A stretch of 64,000 bases of DNA from Balneolaceae bacterium (GTDB taxonomy: Bacteria; Bacteroidota; Rhodothermia; Balneolales; Balneolaceae): contig JAEPQE010000004.1 of assembly GCA_017640665.1 (NCBI GenBank), forward strand, positions 62,001 to 126,000. The letters run 5' to 3'. A program made the translations under genes and the position numbers. This document shows, one piece after another, positions 23,626 through 32,402 of this stretch (its first letter is position 1; each line of letters opens with the position of its first letter). The notes beneath the pieces were generated by a model, which did not search any database, had not been told where the DNA came from, and worked only from the letters and a program-made list of their open reading frames with translations.

Positions 23626-26322
23626 GTGATCAAATTCAAAAACGCACTTTTTCTATGTTCCGCGCTATTAATCTCATCTAATTTATTTGCGCAGGACGGT
23701 AGAATTGTTGGAACCATAGTTGATGCCGAAACCGGGGAAACCCTGATCGGTGTGAATGTAGTAATAGAAGGTACCATACAAGGTACAGCAACTGATATCG
23801 ATGGGAATTATACCATCCGAAGAGTCGCAGCAGGAACTTATGATCTGGTAATTACTTATCTCTCCTATGCCTCACAAACCATTACCGGTGTAGTGGTTGA
23901 TAAAGGGGAGACCGTACGCTTAGATGTAGCTTTGCAGCCGGAATCTGAATTTTTGGATGAGATTGTGGTTACAGCCGAAGCAGTCCAAAGCGGGGAAGCG
24001 GGATTACTGGCAGTTCAAAAGAAGTCTGTTCCTGTACAGGATGGAATCTCTTCTGAGGAAATATCGAAAACCGGAGACGGAAATGTAGGATCTGCAATGA
24101 AGCGTGTTTCCGGGGTTTCCGTAGTTGGAGGAAAGGATGTTTATGTACGCGGTCTAGGTAACCGATACAGTAATATTCAATTAAACGGGGCACCTGTCCC
24201 ATCAACTAATCCGAATAAAAAAGAAGCCCCAGTTGATATTCTTTCCAGTGGGATTGTAGATAATATTTTAGTTCAGAAAACCTTCACTCCCGATCAATTC
24301 GGAGAGTTTTCCGGTGGATCGGTTAAAATTATTACCAAGGAATTCCCTGATTCCAATAATCTTACAATTACGTACTCCACAGAAGTAAATTCGATTTCTA
24401 CATTTAATAATTATCTCGGGTATTCAGGCGGGGGTACAGACTATTTAGGTTTTGACGATGGTTACAGATCTCTTCCAGAAGATGTTAAAGACAGTGATAT
24501 CACATCAGATGCTGAAGCTGCTACTATTTTACGTGATTTGAATTCATCCTGGACTTCAAAAAATATTACTTCTCTTCCAAGCCAAAAGATAAGTGTTAGC
24601 TATAGCAATCAACTGAATGAAGACAAAATGCCAATTGGCGTGGTATCTAATTTTAGCTATAAATATGCTACTGAGGCCCAAGTAAATGAAACGCTACGAT
24701 ACATCAATAACTATAACGAAGGTACTAATACTACTTTATTAGGGTCAGATTATGTAAGGAATACCGGGACAGAATCAACAAGTTTAAGTACAATGGTGAA
24801 TGTGTTTGCGAAACCGTCGTCAGTTACAAAAATTGGGTTGAAGAATCTGTATTCAAACTCTTCAAGTAATAAGTTTTCTGAGATTGAAGGGAGTTATTAC
24901 AATTTTGGAAATGATAACAGGCAAACAGTTTTGGAATTCGATAGAAGAGCTATCTTTTCCACTTCTTTAAATTTTGAAACCTATTTCAGTAATTTTCTTT
25001 CATCTAAACTTGAAGCGAACCTAACCTATTCCAAAGCGGTAAGGGATTTACCTGATCGCAGAACTACTCAATATGTCAGGACAGATGAAAATGATCTCGA
25101 AGTGATCTTCCCGTTTCGGGGTAATACTCATTTCTTTTCTTTTCAGGATGACAATAACTATTCGGGAGGATTTGATTACGAGTTAAAACCTTTTGACAGA
25201 TTTGATGTTAAAGTAGGAGCATTCGGTTTATATAAAGACCGTTCCTTTGAATCGTTTAAGCTAGTGTATCAGGATTTAGGAAATAATTTTCCTGAAGAAG
25301 ATAAATCGCTTTCACCTGAAGAAATCTTCACTTCAGAAAACATCAGCGCTGGAAACCTTGATCTGATTGAGAGTTCAAGTTCAAGAGATTCTTACGACGG
25401 AGAGCAAGAATTAGCTGCAGGATATTTTTCATTTAACTGGTCGCCCTCAGAGAAATGGAATATTGTAACTGGTTTGCGTGCTGAAAACTCTGCTCAATAT
25501 ATTAATGAAGAAGCACTGATCGATGAGTTGGATATTCTTCCTGCCTTCAACCTCACTTTTCGACCATCAGAAGCTACAAACCTTAGGGCAGCTTTTTCAA
25601 TTACACTGGCAAGACCGGAATTCCGTGAGCTTTCTAATTTCAACTTCCAGGATTTTGTAGGTGGAAGAACCGTATATGGTAATCCCAATCTTGAAAGAAC
25701 GAGAATCTTCAATTATGATTTGAGATGGGAAACCTATCCGAATACGGGAGAACTATTCGCGGTAAGTGCTTTCTATAAGAAATTTGAAAATCCAATCGAG
25801 CTGTTTTATAGAATCACTCAAAACAATGAAGTTCGATATGATAATGTAGATGAAGCACAGCTTTATGGTATTGAATTAGAGGGTAGAAAGAGTATCACAG
25901 ATCAGTTAAAGCTAAACTCTAATCTTTCTTACATAATTTCAGAAGTAAACTATGCAGATGGTGCATCAGTAGGTCGCCAGGCAAATGCTGAGCGAGCAAT
26001 GTTTGGACAATCGCCCTACACTTTTAATGCAAATGCATTCTATGTATTTCCAAAGATGGATGCAGAAGCAACAATTTCGTTTAACACCTTTGGGAAGCGA
26101 ATTTCTGCGGTAGGAAATAATGAACAGCCCGATGACGAATTCGAGCAGCCCTTCAATAAGCTTGATGTTAGTTTTACCAAGAACTTAGGCAGAGCATCTG
26201 TATCAGCAAGCATAGAAAACATTTTAAACGACAATATCATCTACAAACAGGGTGATGTAATAACAAATCAATACGAGATCGGCACAACCTTTTCGGTGAG
26301 CTTCAATTTTTCATTTAACTAA
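23626..26322 (+). CDS. TonB-dependent outer-membrane receptor with carboxypeptidase-regulatory-like domain
   Basis: An 898-residue outer-membrane transporter, translated from GTG, with a signal peptide ending ISSNLFAQ. Residues ~25-110 form a CarboxypepD_reg-like domain (GRIVGTIVDAETGETLIGVN, then GTATDIDGNYTIRRVAAG). The plug domain follows, including DVYVRGLGNRYSNIQLNGAP and FGEFSGGSVKIITKEFP, then a ~650-residue barrel ending FSVSFNFSFN. It would take up a bound substrate using energy from TonB and ExbB/ExbD. It is not a SusC type, since no SusD partner follows; instead a beta-solenoid-like lipoprotein lies 25 bases downstream. Substrate is unknown. The upstream box array suggests two-component control. 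Confidence 0.93.
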   Translation: MIKFKNALFLCSALLISSNLFAQDGRIVGTIVDAETGETLIGVNVVIEGTIQGTATDIDGNYTIRRVAAGTYDLVITYLSYASQTITGVVVDKGETVRLDVALQPESEFLDEIVVTAEAVQSGEAGLLAVQKKSVPVQDGISSEEISKTGDGNVGSAMKRVSGVSVVGGKDVYVRGLGNRYSNIQLNGAPVPSTNPNKKEAPVDILSSGIVDNILVQKTFTPDQFGEFSGGSVKIITKEFPDSNNLTITYSTEVNSISTFNNYLGYSGGGTDYLGFDDGYRSLPEDVKDSDITSDAEAATILRDLNSSWTSKNITSLPSQKISVSYSNQLNEDKMPIGVVSNFSYKYATEAQVNETLRYINNYNEGTNTTLLGSDYVRNTGTESTSLSTMVNVFAKPSSVTKIGLKNLYSNSSSNKFSEIEGSYYNFGNDNRQTVLEFDRRAIFSTSLNFETYFSNFLSSKLEANLTYSKAVRDLPDRRTTQYVRTDENDLEVIFPFRGNTHFFSFQDDNNYSGGFDYELKPFDRFDVKVGAFGLYKDRSFESFKLVYQDLGNNFPEEDKSLSPEEIFTSENISAGNLDLIESSSSRDSYDGEQELAAGYFSFNWSPSEKWNIVTGLRAENSAQYINEEALIDELDILPAFNLTFRPSEATNLRAAFSITLARPEFRELSNFNFQDFVGGRTVYGNPNLERTRIFNYDLRWETYPNTGELFAVSAFYKKFENPIELFYRITQNNEVRYDNVDEAQLYGIELEGRKSITDQLKLNSNLSYIISEVNYADGASVGRQANAERAMFGQSPYTFNANAFYVFPKMDAEATISFNTFGKRISAVGNNEQPDDEFEQPFNKLDVSFTKNLGRASVSASIENILNDNIIYKQGDVITNQYEIGTTFSVSFNFSFN

Positions 26323-26347
26323 ACACCTAAATAAATCAACAAGAACA

Positions 26348-27643
26348 ATGAAATTTAATCTCAAATTACTTTCACTATACACGCTTGCGCTCACCGTCGT
26401 TTTTACTTCATGCGATAACAGTACAGGTGGTGACAGTGATGGTGATATTCCCGAAATATATGCATCTCTGCCAGGTACTCTTATAGATGAAGATACAAAC
26501 TGGGATACCGATCAAACGCTAACGGGTCAGTATTATGTACTCCCGGGAGTTACTCTTACAATTGATGCCGGAGTAACCGTTAGTTTCACTTATCACAACA
26601 ACAACATTGATGATGTTGGGGCAATTATCACACTTCCTGCAGATCCTGAGAATTTTGATACACCTCGTGCAAGTGGAAGATTGGTCGCGGAAGGTACTGC
26701 GAGCAATCCGATTGTATTTACTTCCGGAAGAGACACAAAACAACCAGGGGACTGGGGTGGAATTGTACTTGCAGGAGAAGGGGTAAATAACATTGAGGGT
26801 GGAAAAGGAGAGGTTGAGGGTCTACCCGATGCCATCCAGTATGGAGGCACAAATAATGCTGATGACAGTGGTATACTTAAATACGTTCGAATCGAATACG
26901 TTGGGTTTTCATTCGTAGAAGGCTCTGAGCTTAATGGACTGAGCATGTATTCTGTTGGTAGCGGAACAACTCTTGAATATATCCAGGTATACAAATGTAC
27001 TGATGATGGATTCGAATGGTTTGGCGGAGCAGTAAATGCTAAGTATCTGATTTCAGCATTCAACGACGATGATTCTTTTGATATGGATGAAGGCTGGAAC
27101 GGAAAAGGGCAGTATTGGTTGGCAGTTCAAACTGCCGGGGCTGACAATGGTTTTGAATCAGACGGTAGAAAAACGTTGGGATCCGGAAATGCGACTTCTC
27201 CAACTCTTTACAATGTAACTTTGGTTGGATTGAAGCAGGATGGATCGACAAAAGATGAAGAAGATAAAAATTACGGAATGCGCCTTAGAGAGGAATTTGA
27301 AGGTGAGCTTGAAAACTTCATCATTTCTGATTTTGACGATTTGAGTTTCAAAATTGAAGACGACACTCGTAGCAATTTTTCACAGAGCCTGACTATCAAT
27401 AATACCATTGTCTGGAACAACGGTGGTTTCGCTAATGCAACCGACTCTACCGATTTCGGAGCGGTTACCTTAGATCAGGATCCGGGATACACTGATGCAG
27501 CTACATACGATTTTCGTCCTACTTCAACGGTTCTAGGTTCGACTCCTCCAAACGATGGATTCTTTAATACTTCTGCAAATTTTGTAGGTGCTTTTGGAAC
27601 AACAAACTGGGCAACTGGCGCCTGGGTTCGTTGGAACGACTAA
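26348..27643 (+). CDS. Surface or periplasmic lipoprotein with beta-solenoid-like repeats, partner of the TonB receptor
   Basis: A 431-residue lipoprotein: the signal peptide ends in the lipobox TSC with Cys22, followed by a Gly/Asp/Ser linker. The body recalls a right-handed parallel beta-helix: GQYYVLPGVTLTIDAGVTVS, then GDWGGIVLAGEG, then GILKYVRIEYVGFSF, then TTLEYIQVYKCTDDGFEWFG. I recall related Bacteroidota proteins, often misnamed 'multidrug transporter', that sit beside TonB-dependent receptors. Nothing in the sequence suggests transport by itself. The 25-base gap to the receptor implies one operon, so it may capture substrate at the surface. Many acidic loops could bind calcium. It ends at a terminator. 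Confidence 0.75.
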   Translation: MKFNLKLLSLYTLALTVVFTSCDNSTGGDSDGDIPEIYASLPGTLIDEDTNWDTDQTLTGQYYVLPGVTLTIDAGVTVSFTYHNNNIDDVGAIITLPADPENFDTPRASGRLVAEGTASNPIVFTSGRDTKQPGDWGGIVLAGEGVNNIEGGKGEVEGLPDAIQYGGTNNADDSGILKYVRIEYVGFSFVEGSELNGLSMYSVGSGTTLEYIQVYKCTDDGFEWFGGAVNAKYLISAFNDDDSFDMDEGWNGKGQYWLAVQTAGADNGFESDGRKTLGSGNATSPTLYNVTLVGLKQDGSTKDEEDKNYGMRLREEFEGELENFIISDFDDLSFKIEDDTRSNFSQSLTINNTIVWNNGGFANATDSTDFGAVTLDQDPGYTDAATYDFRPTSTVLGSTPPNDGFFNTSANFVGAFGTTNWATGAWVRWND

Positions 27644-27711
27644 GAAATATCGAAATATAAATTCCCACAAAGAAACGTCTCACTTCATTGTGAGGTGTGC
27701 TGATCACAAGG

Positions 27712-27743
27712 GGGGCTCCATGGATTTGGAGCTCCTCTTTTTT
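27712..27743 (+). terminator. Rho-independent terminator after the receptor-lipoprotein operon
   Basis: GGGCTCCA (27713-27720) pairs with TGGAGCTC (27727-27734) with one G-T wobble around a six-base loop, followed after CTC by six T bases. A weaker CTCAC/GTGAG hairpin lies just upstream. Between here and 27850 I see nothing else. Confidence 0.75.
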
Positions 27744-27849
27744 CCATAGCTTATTTATTGGTATGTCTGAATAGTAGTGTGCTTTAGTTTAGCTAAGAAA
27801 AATATCTTTTTGTTGTTTTGTGTTTTCGTGGCTAAAATAAAGCAAAGAA

Positions 27850-27879
27850 TTGGAACCGAAGCACAGTATTTTAGGTTTG
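27850..27879 (+). promoter_or_regulatory. Bacteroidota-type promoter for the PTPS/folE2 pair
   Basis: TTG (27850-27852), a spacer of exactly 19 bases, then a perfect -7 box TAGGTTTG (27872-27879). This is the best match to TTTG-N19-TAnnTTTG in the window. Transcription would begin about 27886, some 20 bases before the start codon. Confidence 0.65.
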
Positions 27880-27906
27880 GAGAAATCCAACTAATCTGAC
27901 CATATT

Positions 27907-28341
27907 TTGATATTTGTAACCCGAAAAACTCACTTTAACGCCGCACACCGACTCAATAATCCGGATAAATCCGAGGAGTGGAATCAGAAAACCTATGGGA
28001 AATGCAATTATCCTAACTGGCACGGTCATAACTATGTAATTGAAGTAACGGTAGCTGGTGAACCTGATTCTGAAACGGGTTATGTGATTGATTTAGGTCA
28101 ACTCAAGAAAATCATTAAAGAGAGAATTACAGATCCCTGTGATCATAGAAACCTGAATCTTGATGTTCTTTTTTTAGATGGGATTATCCCAACTTCCGAG
28201 AATTTGGTCAAAGCTTTTTTTGAACAATTGAAGAAAGACGTTGAAGAATCTGCATCTGAAGGAAGTGTCCTCTATTCGGTGAAGTTATTCGAGACCGAAC
28301 GAAACATTGCCGAATATTGTCCTTATCGCTGGACTAAATAA
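27907..28341 (+). CDS. 6-pyruvoyl-tetrahydropterin synthase / QueD family protein
   Basis: A 144-residue protein of the PTPS/QueD (COG0720) family, which converts dihydroneopterin triphosphate. Zinc ligands are H14 (NAAHRL) and H39/H41 (HGHNY), and the catalytic cysteine is C33. The spacing C33-x5-HGH is, as I recall, that of PTPS-II enzymes that make 6-pyruvoyl-tetrahydropterin for biopterin. QueD enzymes of queuosine synthesis have Cx3HGH. The start is TTG at 27907, since the next in-frame candidates would cut the first strand and its histidine. It is followed 26 bases later by folE2. The family call is firm; the choice between biopterin and queuosine is inference from one motif. Confidence 0.88.
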   Translation: MIFVTRKTHFNAAHRLNNPDKSEEWNQKTYGKCNYPNWHGHNYVIEVTVAGEPDSETGYVIDLGQLKKIIKERITDPCDHRNLNLDVLFLDGIIPTSENLVKAFFEQLKKDVEESASEGSVLYSVKLFETERNIAEYCPYRWTK

Positions 28342-28367
28342 ATTATTTAATACTGATTTTTTCCGAT

Positions 28368-29267
28368 ATGATTTCCAATCAAACCCGTAGGTTTTACGAT
28401 CCTACATTTACTATTACTCCTGAATACAAAGAATCTTTACCTGATTTACAAAACGGACCTGTCTCACTAATTGAAGGAGCAAACGTCCCTATCCAACAGG
28501 TAGGAATTTCTAATTTTAAGCTTCCGCTTCAACTGAAAAAAAGAGATGGAAAGCCTATCACTCTAGAAGTTTCTGTGGATGGCTACGTGAGTCTTGATGC
28601 TAATAAAAAGGGCATCAACATGAGCAGGATTATGCGAACCTTCTACAGGTTTAAAGATCGTGTGTTCTCTTTAGATATGCTCGAAGAAGTGCTAAGAGCA
28701 TATAAAACAGATTTGGAGTCACAGGAAGCTTTTTTACGGCTTTCTTTTTCGTACCCCATGATTCAGGAAAGCCTGCGCTCGGGGATGGAAGGCTATCAGT
28801 ATTACGACGTCTCGATGGAAGGTCACCTGGATAACTATGATCAATTTTATAAACACATGCATCTCAAGTTTGTGTATAGCAGTGCATGTCCCTGTTCTTA
28901 TGAGTTGGCTGAACACGCCAGGGAAGATCGGGGTGTTGCCGCAATTCCTCATAGTCAGCGAAGCGAAGCAGAAGTTACAGTTGCTCTACGCGACGAGTTT
29001 TTTGTAGAAGACTTAGTCCAGATTTGCAGAACTGCGCTAAAGACAGAAACTCAGGTTATGGTGAAACGGGAAGACGAGCAGGCTTTTGCGGAGCTTAATG
29101 GCGCTTATCAGAAGTTTGTGGAAGATGCTGCCCGGTTACTTTATGAAGAGCTGGATACCTACAACAGCATCAGGGATTTTGTAGTGCGATGCGCACATCT
29201 TGAAAGCTTACATAGCCATGATGCAGTGAGTAGAATCAGTAAAGGATTACCTAATGGGTTGAGATAA
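28368..29267 (+). CDS. folE2: GTP cyclohydrolase I, FolE2 (type IB)
   Basis: Makes 7,8-dihydroneopterin triphosphate from GTP, the first step for folate, biopterin and queuosine. The 299-residue sequence carries the FolE2 marks: NMSRIMRTFY in the first third, the metal/active-site segment SSACPCSYELAEHA, PHSQRSEAEVTV, and the C-terminal CAHLESLHSHDAV. FolE2 differs from FolE in accepting metals other than zinc. It is in the same operon as the PTPS-family gene, whose substrate is its product. No folK, folP or queC/E genes are adjacent, which fits biopterin at least as well as folate or queuosine. Confidence 0.94.
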   Translation: MISNQTRRFYDPTFTITPEYKESLPDLQNGPVSLIEGANVPIQQVGISNFKLPLQLKKRDGKPITLEVSVDGYVSLDANKKGINMSRIMRTFYRFKDRVFSLDMLEEVLRAYKTDLESQEAFLRLSFSYPMIQESLRSGMEGYQYYDVSMEGHLDNYDQFYKHMHLKFVYSSACPCSYELAEHAREDRGVAAIPHSQRSEAEVTVALRDEFFVEDLVQICRTALKTETQVMVKREDEQAFAELNGAYQKFVEDAARLLYEELDTYNSIRDFVVRCAHLESLHSHDAVSRISKGLPNGLR

Positions 29268-29309
29268 TGTCTGTGAAACTAAGCTAAGAAGTCTTCGTTT
29301 GTAAGGGGT

Positions 29310-30182
29310 ATGAAACGAAGCTTTTTTCAATTCATCATTTACACTCTTGCTTTCATAACGTTTGTATTCGTTGGTTGTGTAAATGATAGTGGTCCTGATC
29401 CTTCTAACCCGGACGAAATAGAAGAGTTTATTGTAGAAACCTACAAATCAAAGCTAGGGTTGGAGGTGCCTTTTCCCACATATACCTATACCGAACAAAA
29501 TTCAAGATATACAAGTACGGTTTACTTGAATAATACGCTTCATAGACTTTACGTCTTTGAAAATGGATCGGTATCCCTTGAAACTTCTTTTCCAATTATG
29601 CCAATGGGAGAAATTAAAGTGTTAAACATTATTGTAGACTACCCGCAGCTCGAAATCGATGATAGTTTCAATTCACAATGGAATTCAGCAATACACTCAA
29701 TTAATCAGGATCACATAGAGTATTCAGAAGAAAATAATCTGGATGCCCCTATAGTTCAATTTAGCGCTATGAATATTTATGTAGCGCCTTCAGAAATTCC
29801 CGACCCAATACCTTTTGATGGTCTCAAGTCTATTGCAGACAGTTATGATATTAACAGAAGTTCGTACGACTTGATAGCATTAATCGACCTGGATCAGGAA
29901 AATCCGAGCGGTGGTTTTGCGGTTAGAAAAAATGATTGGGTGAAAATCGGATGGTTCTATTCCCCAGATGATGGGCTAGAACTTGATCCCGAAAAATTTC
30001 GAGGTATTGCTTACGCTGTATACCACCATGAAATAGGGCATCTGTTTGGGTGGGATCACGAATGGAGCGATGCAGAAGTTGGACAAATACTGATTACAGA
30101 GCCCGCATTATTTGGATGGACAGATTCAGATAATGATGGAGTTATAGAAATTAATGATTCTGATCCTTATGGGATACAGTGA
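29310..30182 (+). CDS. Metzincin-like zinc-metalloprotease lipoprotein
   Basis: A 290-residue lipoprotein, with a signal peptide followed by the lipobox VGC. The most telling feature is HHEIGHLFGWDHEW near residue 247, matching the metzincin zinc motif HExxHxxGxxH. That implies a zinc endopeptidase with Glu as the base. The first ~100 residues look like an N-terminal propeptide or domain, and the C-terminus ends in an Asp-rich DSDNDGVIEINDSDPYG segment resembling a thrombospondin type 3 calcium loop. I cannot place it in a named peptidase family. It is read alone, 42 bases after folE2, with no obvious terminator between them. Confidence 0.7.
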   Translation: MKRSFFQFIIYTLAFITFVFVGCVNDSGPDPSNPDEIEEFIVETYKSKLGLEVPFPTYTYTEQNSRYTSTVYLNNTLHRLYVFENGSVSLETSFPIMPMGEIKVLNIIVDYPQLEIDDSFNSQWNSAIHSINQDHIEYSEENNLDAPIVQFSAMNIYVAPSEIPDPIPFDGLKSIADSYDINRSSYDLIALIDLDQENPSGGFAVRKNDWVKIGWFYSPDDGLELDPEKFRGIAYAVYHHEIGHLFGWDHEWSDAEVGQILITEPALFGWTDSDNDGVIEINDSDPYGIQ

Positions 30183-30258
30183 GAATCTGAACCAAACCTT
30201 CTTTCCGATTCAAATAGTATGATACATTTCTGTATCGAACCTATTTTCGCTATTGGAA

Positions 30259-31113
30259 TTATTCTTCCGCAAAAACAATAGCAATCTTAGTACGGTCTTG
30301 ACTTAGCGCTATTCTGGATATTAGCCCGGCTTTCTCGAAAATCGGTTTAGGAGCTATAAATCCATGACCTTCTTTCCACATCATTAAACCATTTCCTTGT
30401 CCTATTAAAAAGGAGGAAGCATCAATCCAGAACATGTCTTCTGATCCTTCAGGGGTGGCAGTTAATGTTCGTATTTTTCTGGTCTCCGGATTGAAGGTTT
30501 TTACAATCCATTGAGTCGGATCGTTTTTGTCAATAAAGCTGACCTCATTACGCTCCGGAACTTTATGAATGGATCTCCCGGGATTAGTTGCGATTACGGT
30601 TCTGGAATTCTCTTCGAGATCAAACTCAACAAAAGTAAACGTATCTCCCAAAACAAAGGTGTAAAGAGTGTGCTCATCAAACCAGGAGTGGTAGCCTATC
30701 ACTTCATCAGGTACAATTACTTCTGGCTGGCCTTCGGCTAAGGGGAATTTCCAGAGCAATTGTTCGCCGTTAGGTTTCAACCAAACTGAAGAAAAGTAAT
30801 CGCTATCAGGCATAACCGTAGGAGAGTATTTTCCTCCCTCAGAACTAGTAAACCAGATGCTGTTGTTTTGTTCATAGTCGAAGAGCTGAATATCTGTTGA
30901 CTCTCCACGTTGCGAAGAAAAAAGTAACGCAGGCATATTCGGGACAAAGGAAGGTTGGTTATCATACCCGGGATTATTAGAGATGTTTTCCAGATTTGTT
31001 ACAGAGAACCCATCTTCGGTAAGCTCAAAATCACCAAGGTATACCTCTGGGTTAGATTGAGCTTGAGTGGGTACGGTTATAAGTAATAGTATAACTATAG
31101 TAAGGTATCTCAT
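30259..31113 (-). CDS. Exported TolB-like beta-propeller protein of unknown function
   Basis: A 284-residue exported protein with the signal peptide MRYLTIVILLLITVPTQAQ. I start it at the ATG 31111-31113, because a longer frame (to 31164) only adds residues before that signal peptide and overlaps the next gene. The body has PD40/TolB-type repeats: NPGYDNQPSFVPNMPALLFS, then SSEGGKYSPTVMPDSDYFSS, then a later TATPEGSEDMFWIDASSFL. These are the strands of a propeller. Its ATG overlaps the stop of the upstream lipoprotein gene by one base (TAATG), so the two are translationally coupled. Confidence 0.75.
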   Translation of the reverse strand: MRYLTIVILLLITVPTQAQSNPEVYLGDFELTEDGFSVTNLENISNNPGYDNQPSFVPNMPALLFSSQRGESTDIQLFDYEQNNSIWFTSSEGGKYSPTVMPDSDYFSSVWLKPNGEQLLWKFPLAEGQPEVIVPDEVIGYHSWFDEHTLYTFVLGDTFTFVEFDLEENSRTVIATNPGRSIHKVPERNEVSFIDKNDPTQWIVKTFNPETRKIRTLTATPEGSEDMFWIDASSFLIGQGNGLMMWKEGHGFIAPKPIFEKAGLISRIALSQDRTKIAIVFAEE

Positions 31114-31547
31114 TATGATTGATTTGTAACTCGTTTCATTCTTGAAAAAGGGTAGCCACCACATCCTGTAGTTGGCACTTCTCGGTTTGCCTTATTTACC
31201 AGCTTCGCCGAATCTAATGCTGCTTCATTGTAAGCACTCATACAAAATCCCCACTTGAAATCATTCATATCTTCAAACTCCATCCAGTCGATGCGCGAAT
31301 ACAATAAAGGATCATATATATTCATAGAATCATTTTGGCCTACAAAGTACTGTTCCTGAATGTTCCACTCCTTAATATGAATCCTAGTATGATCTCCCAT
31401 CGCAAAAAGAGAATCAGAAATGGTATATGAAATTTCATAATCATCCTCGAAACTGCCAAGTAAAAAGCCGGGGATGGAAGAAGCTTCATTTTGAGAAGGG
31501 GTGCAAAAAAGTATGAGTGGTAAGAGCGATAATAAGGTTTTCTTCAT
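31113..31547 (-). CDS. Small putative lipoprotein of unknown function
   Basis: A 144-residue protein with a short hydrophobic start (MKKTLLSLLPLILFC) ending in a lipobox-like LILFC, so Cys15 is probably lipidated. The mature part is acidic and rich in aromatic residues (SRIDWMEFEDMNDFKWGF) and closes with TTGCGGYPFSRMKRV. I recognise no family. It is coupled to the downstream propeller gene through TAATG, which suggests the two act together at the membrane. Confidence 0.65.
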   Translation of the reverse strand: MKKTLLSLLPLILFCTPSQNEASSIPGFLLGSFEDDYEISYTISDSLFAMGDHTRIHIKEWNIQEQYFVGQNDSMNIYDPLLYSRIDWMEFEDMNDFKWGFCMSAYNEAALDSAKLVNKANREVPTTGCGGYPFSRMKRVTNQS

Positions 31548-31635
31548 GCCATAAGGTAGGAAATCAAATGCAAAAAAATCCCCGCATATTGCTATACAGG
31601 GAGAAAATGAAACATTCGATACTTTTCATCCTTAT

Positions 31636-32391
31636 TTACTTCAAACTATTATCAGCAAAATGGTGCATCGCATCTCTAATGAACTTAGCCAAACCGGGTT
31701 TATAGTTATCATAAAACTCAGTAAAACGAAGATCACTAACATACATATCTGCTAAGCCTTTATAGACCGCGGCATTTGTTTTGTAGAAGCGCTCGTTATT
31801 TGTGTGATGTCTCCTGATAAGCGCTTGTACTTTATCAGAATCAACAGGCTGATCCATTAACAAAGCAAGTTCTTTAGCTACGTTTTCCTGTTCTTCTTTG
31901 ACTTCATTGAAATCCGATTTGCTCATCTTTTTGATATTCTGATAGGACTCAGCTACTACTTCCTGATCATACTTCTCATCAATTTCTTTTTTCCATGCCG
32001 AGATTTCCTCTTCCGAAAATCCTTCATACAATTCTTTATCGGTTACCATGGTCTTCTCCTTTTTTATTTGTTTGATTGTTTTGTCGATGGTAACTAGTAG
32101 CTCATCAAGTCGCGCTTTACGTTTCTGTAGTTCATTTTTTTGAAACTCAAGTGCTTTCCCGAGATCGAAATCAGGCTCATCCAGAATGTGAAGGATCTTT
32201 TTTAAAGAGAATCCTAATTCTTTGAAAAACAGAATTTGTTGCAGACGATAAAGCTCATCCTTACCATAATACCGGTAACCTGAGCGTGCACGTTCGGCAG
32301 GTTTTAGTAATCCTATTTTATCATAGTGTTGCAGAGTGCGAACGGTGACTCCTGAAATTCTGGCAACCAGACTTACTGTGTATTTTTCCAT
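31636..32391 (-). CDS. MerR family transcriptional regulator with TipAS ligand-binding domain
   Basis: A 251-residue activator. Residues ~4-72 form the MerR winged helix-turn-helix (SLVARISGVTVRTLQHYDKI, then GYRYYGKDEL). A coiled coil follows (about 75-115, KNELQKRKARLDELL). The C-terminal ~125 residues are a TipAS domain (EEISAWKKEIDEKY, with the late signature FYDNYKPGLAKFIRDAMHHF), which binds thiopeptide or other antimicrobials in Streptomyces TipA. Its own promoter shows the overlong spacer of MerR targets. It is divergent from a membrane-anchored cupin gene, and both may be regulated together. The ligand is unknown. Confidence 0.92.
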   Translation of the reverse strand: MEKYTVSLVARISGVTVRTLQHYDKIGLLKPAERARSGYRYYGKDELYRLQQILFFKELGFSLKKILHILDEPDFDLGKALEFQKNELQKRKARLDELLVTIDKTIKQIKKEKTMVTDKELYEGFSEEEISAWKKEIDEKYDQEVVAESYQNIKKMSKSDFNEVKEEQENVAKELALLMDQPVDSDKVQALIRRHHTNNERFYKTNAAVYKGLADMYVSDLRFTEFYDNYKPGLAKFIRDAMHHFADNSLK

Positions 32392-32402
32392 CGCTTTTCT
32401 CT

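Noticed and set aside
26593-27063. A 156-residue open frame antisense to the lipoprotein gene.
   Set aside because: The sense protein has a lipobox, repeats and a terminator; the antisense product is a Ser/Pro-rich shadow.
30218-30236. GATACA/TGTATC hairpin between the metzincin and propeller genes as a terminator.
   Set aside because: Six A/T-rich pairs and no T run on either strand.
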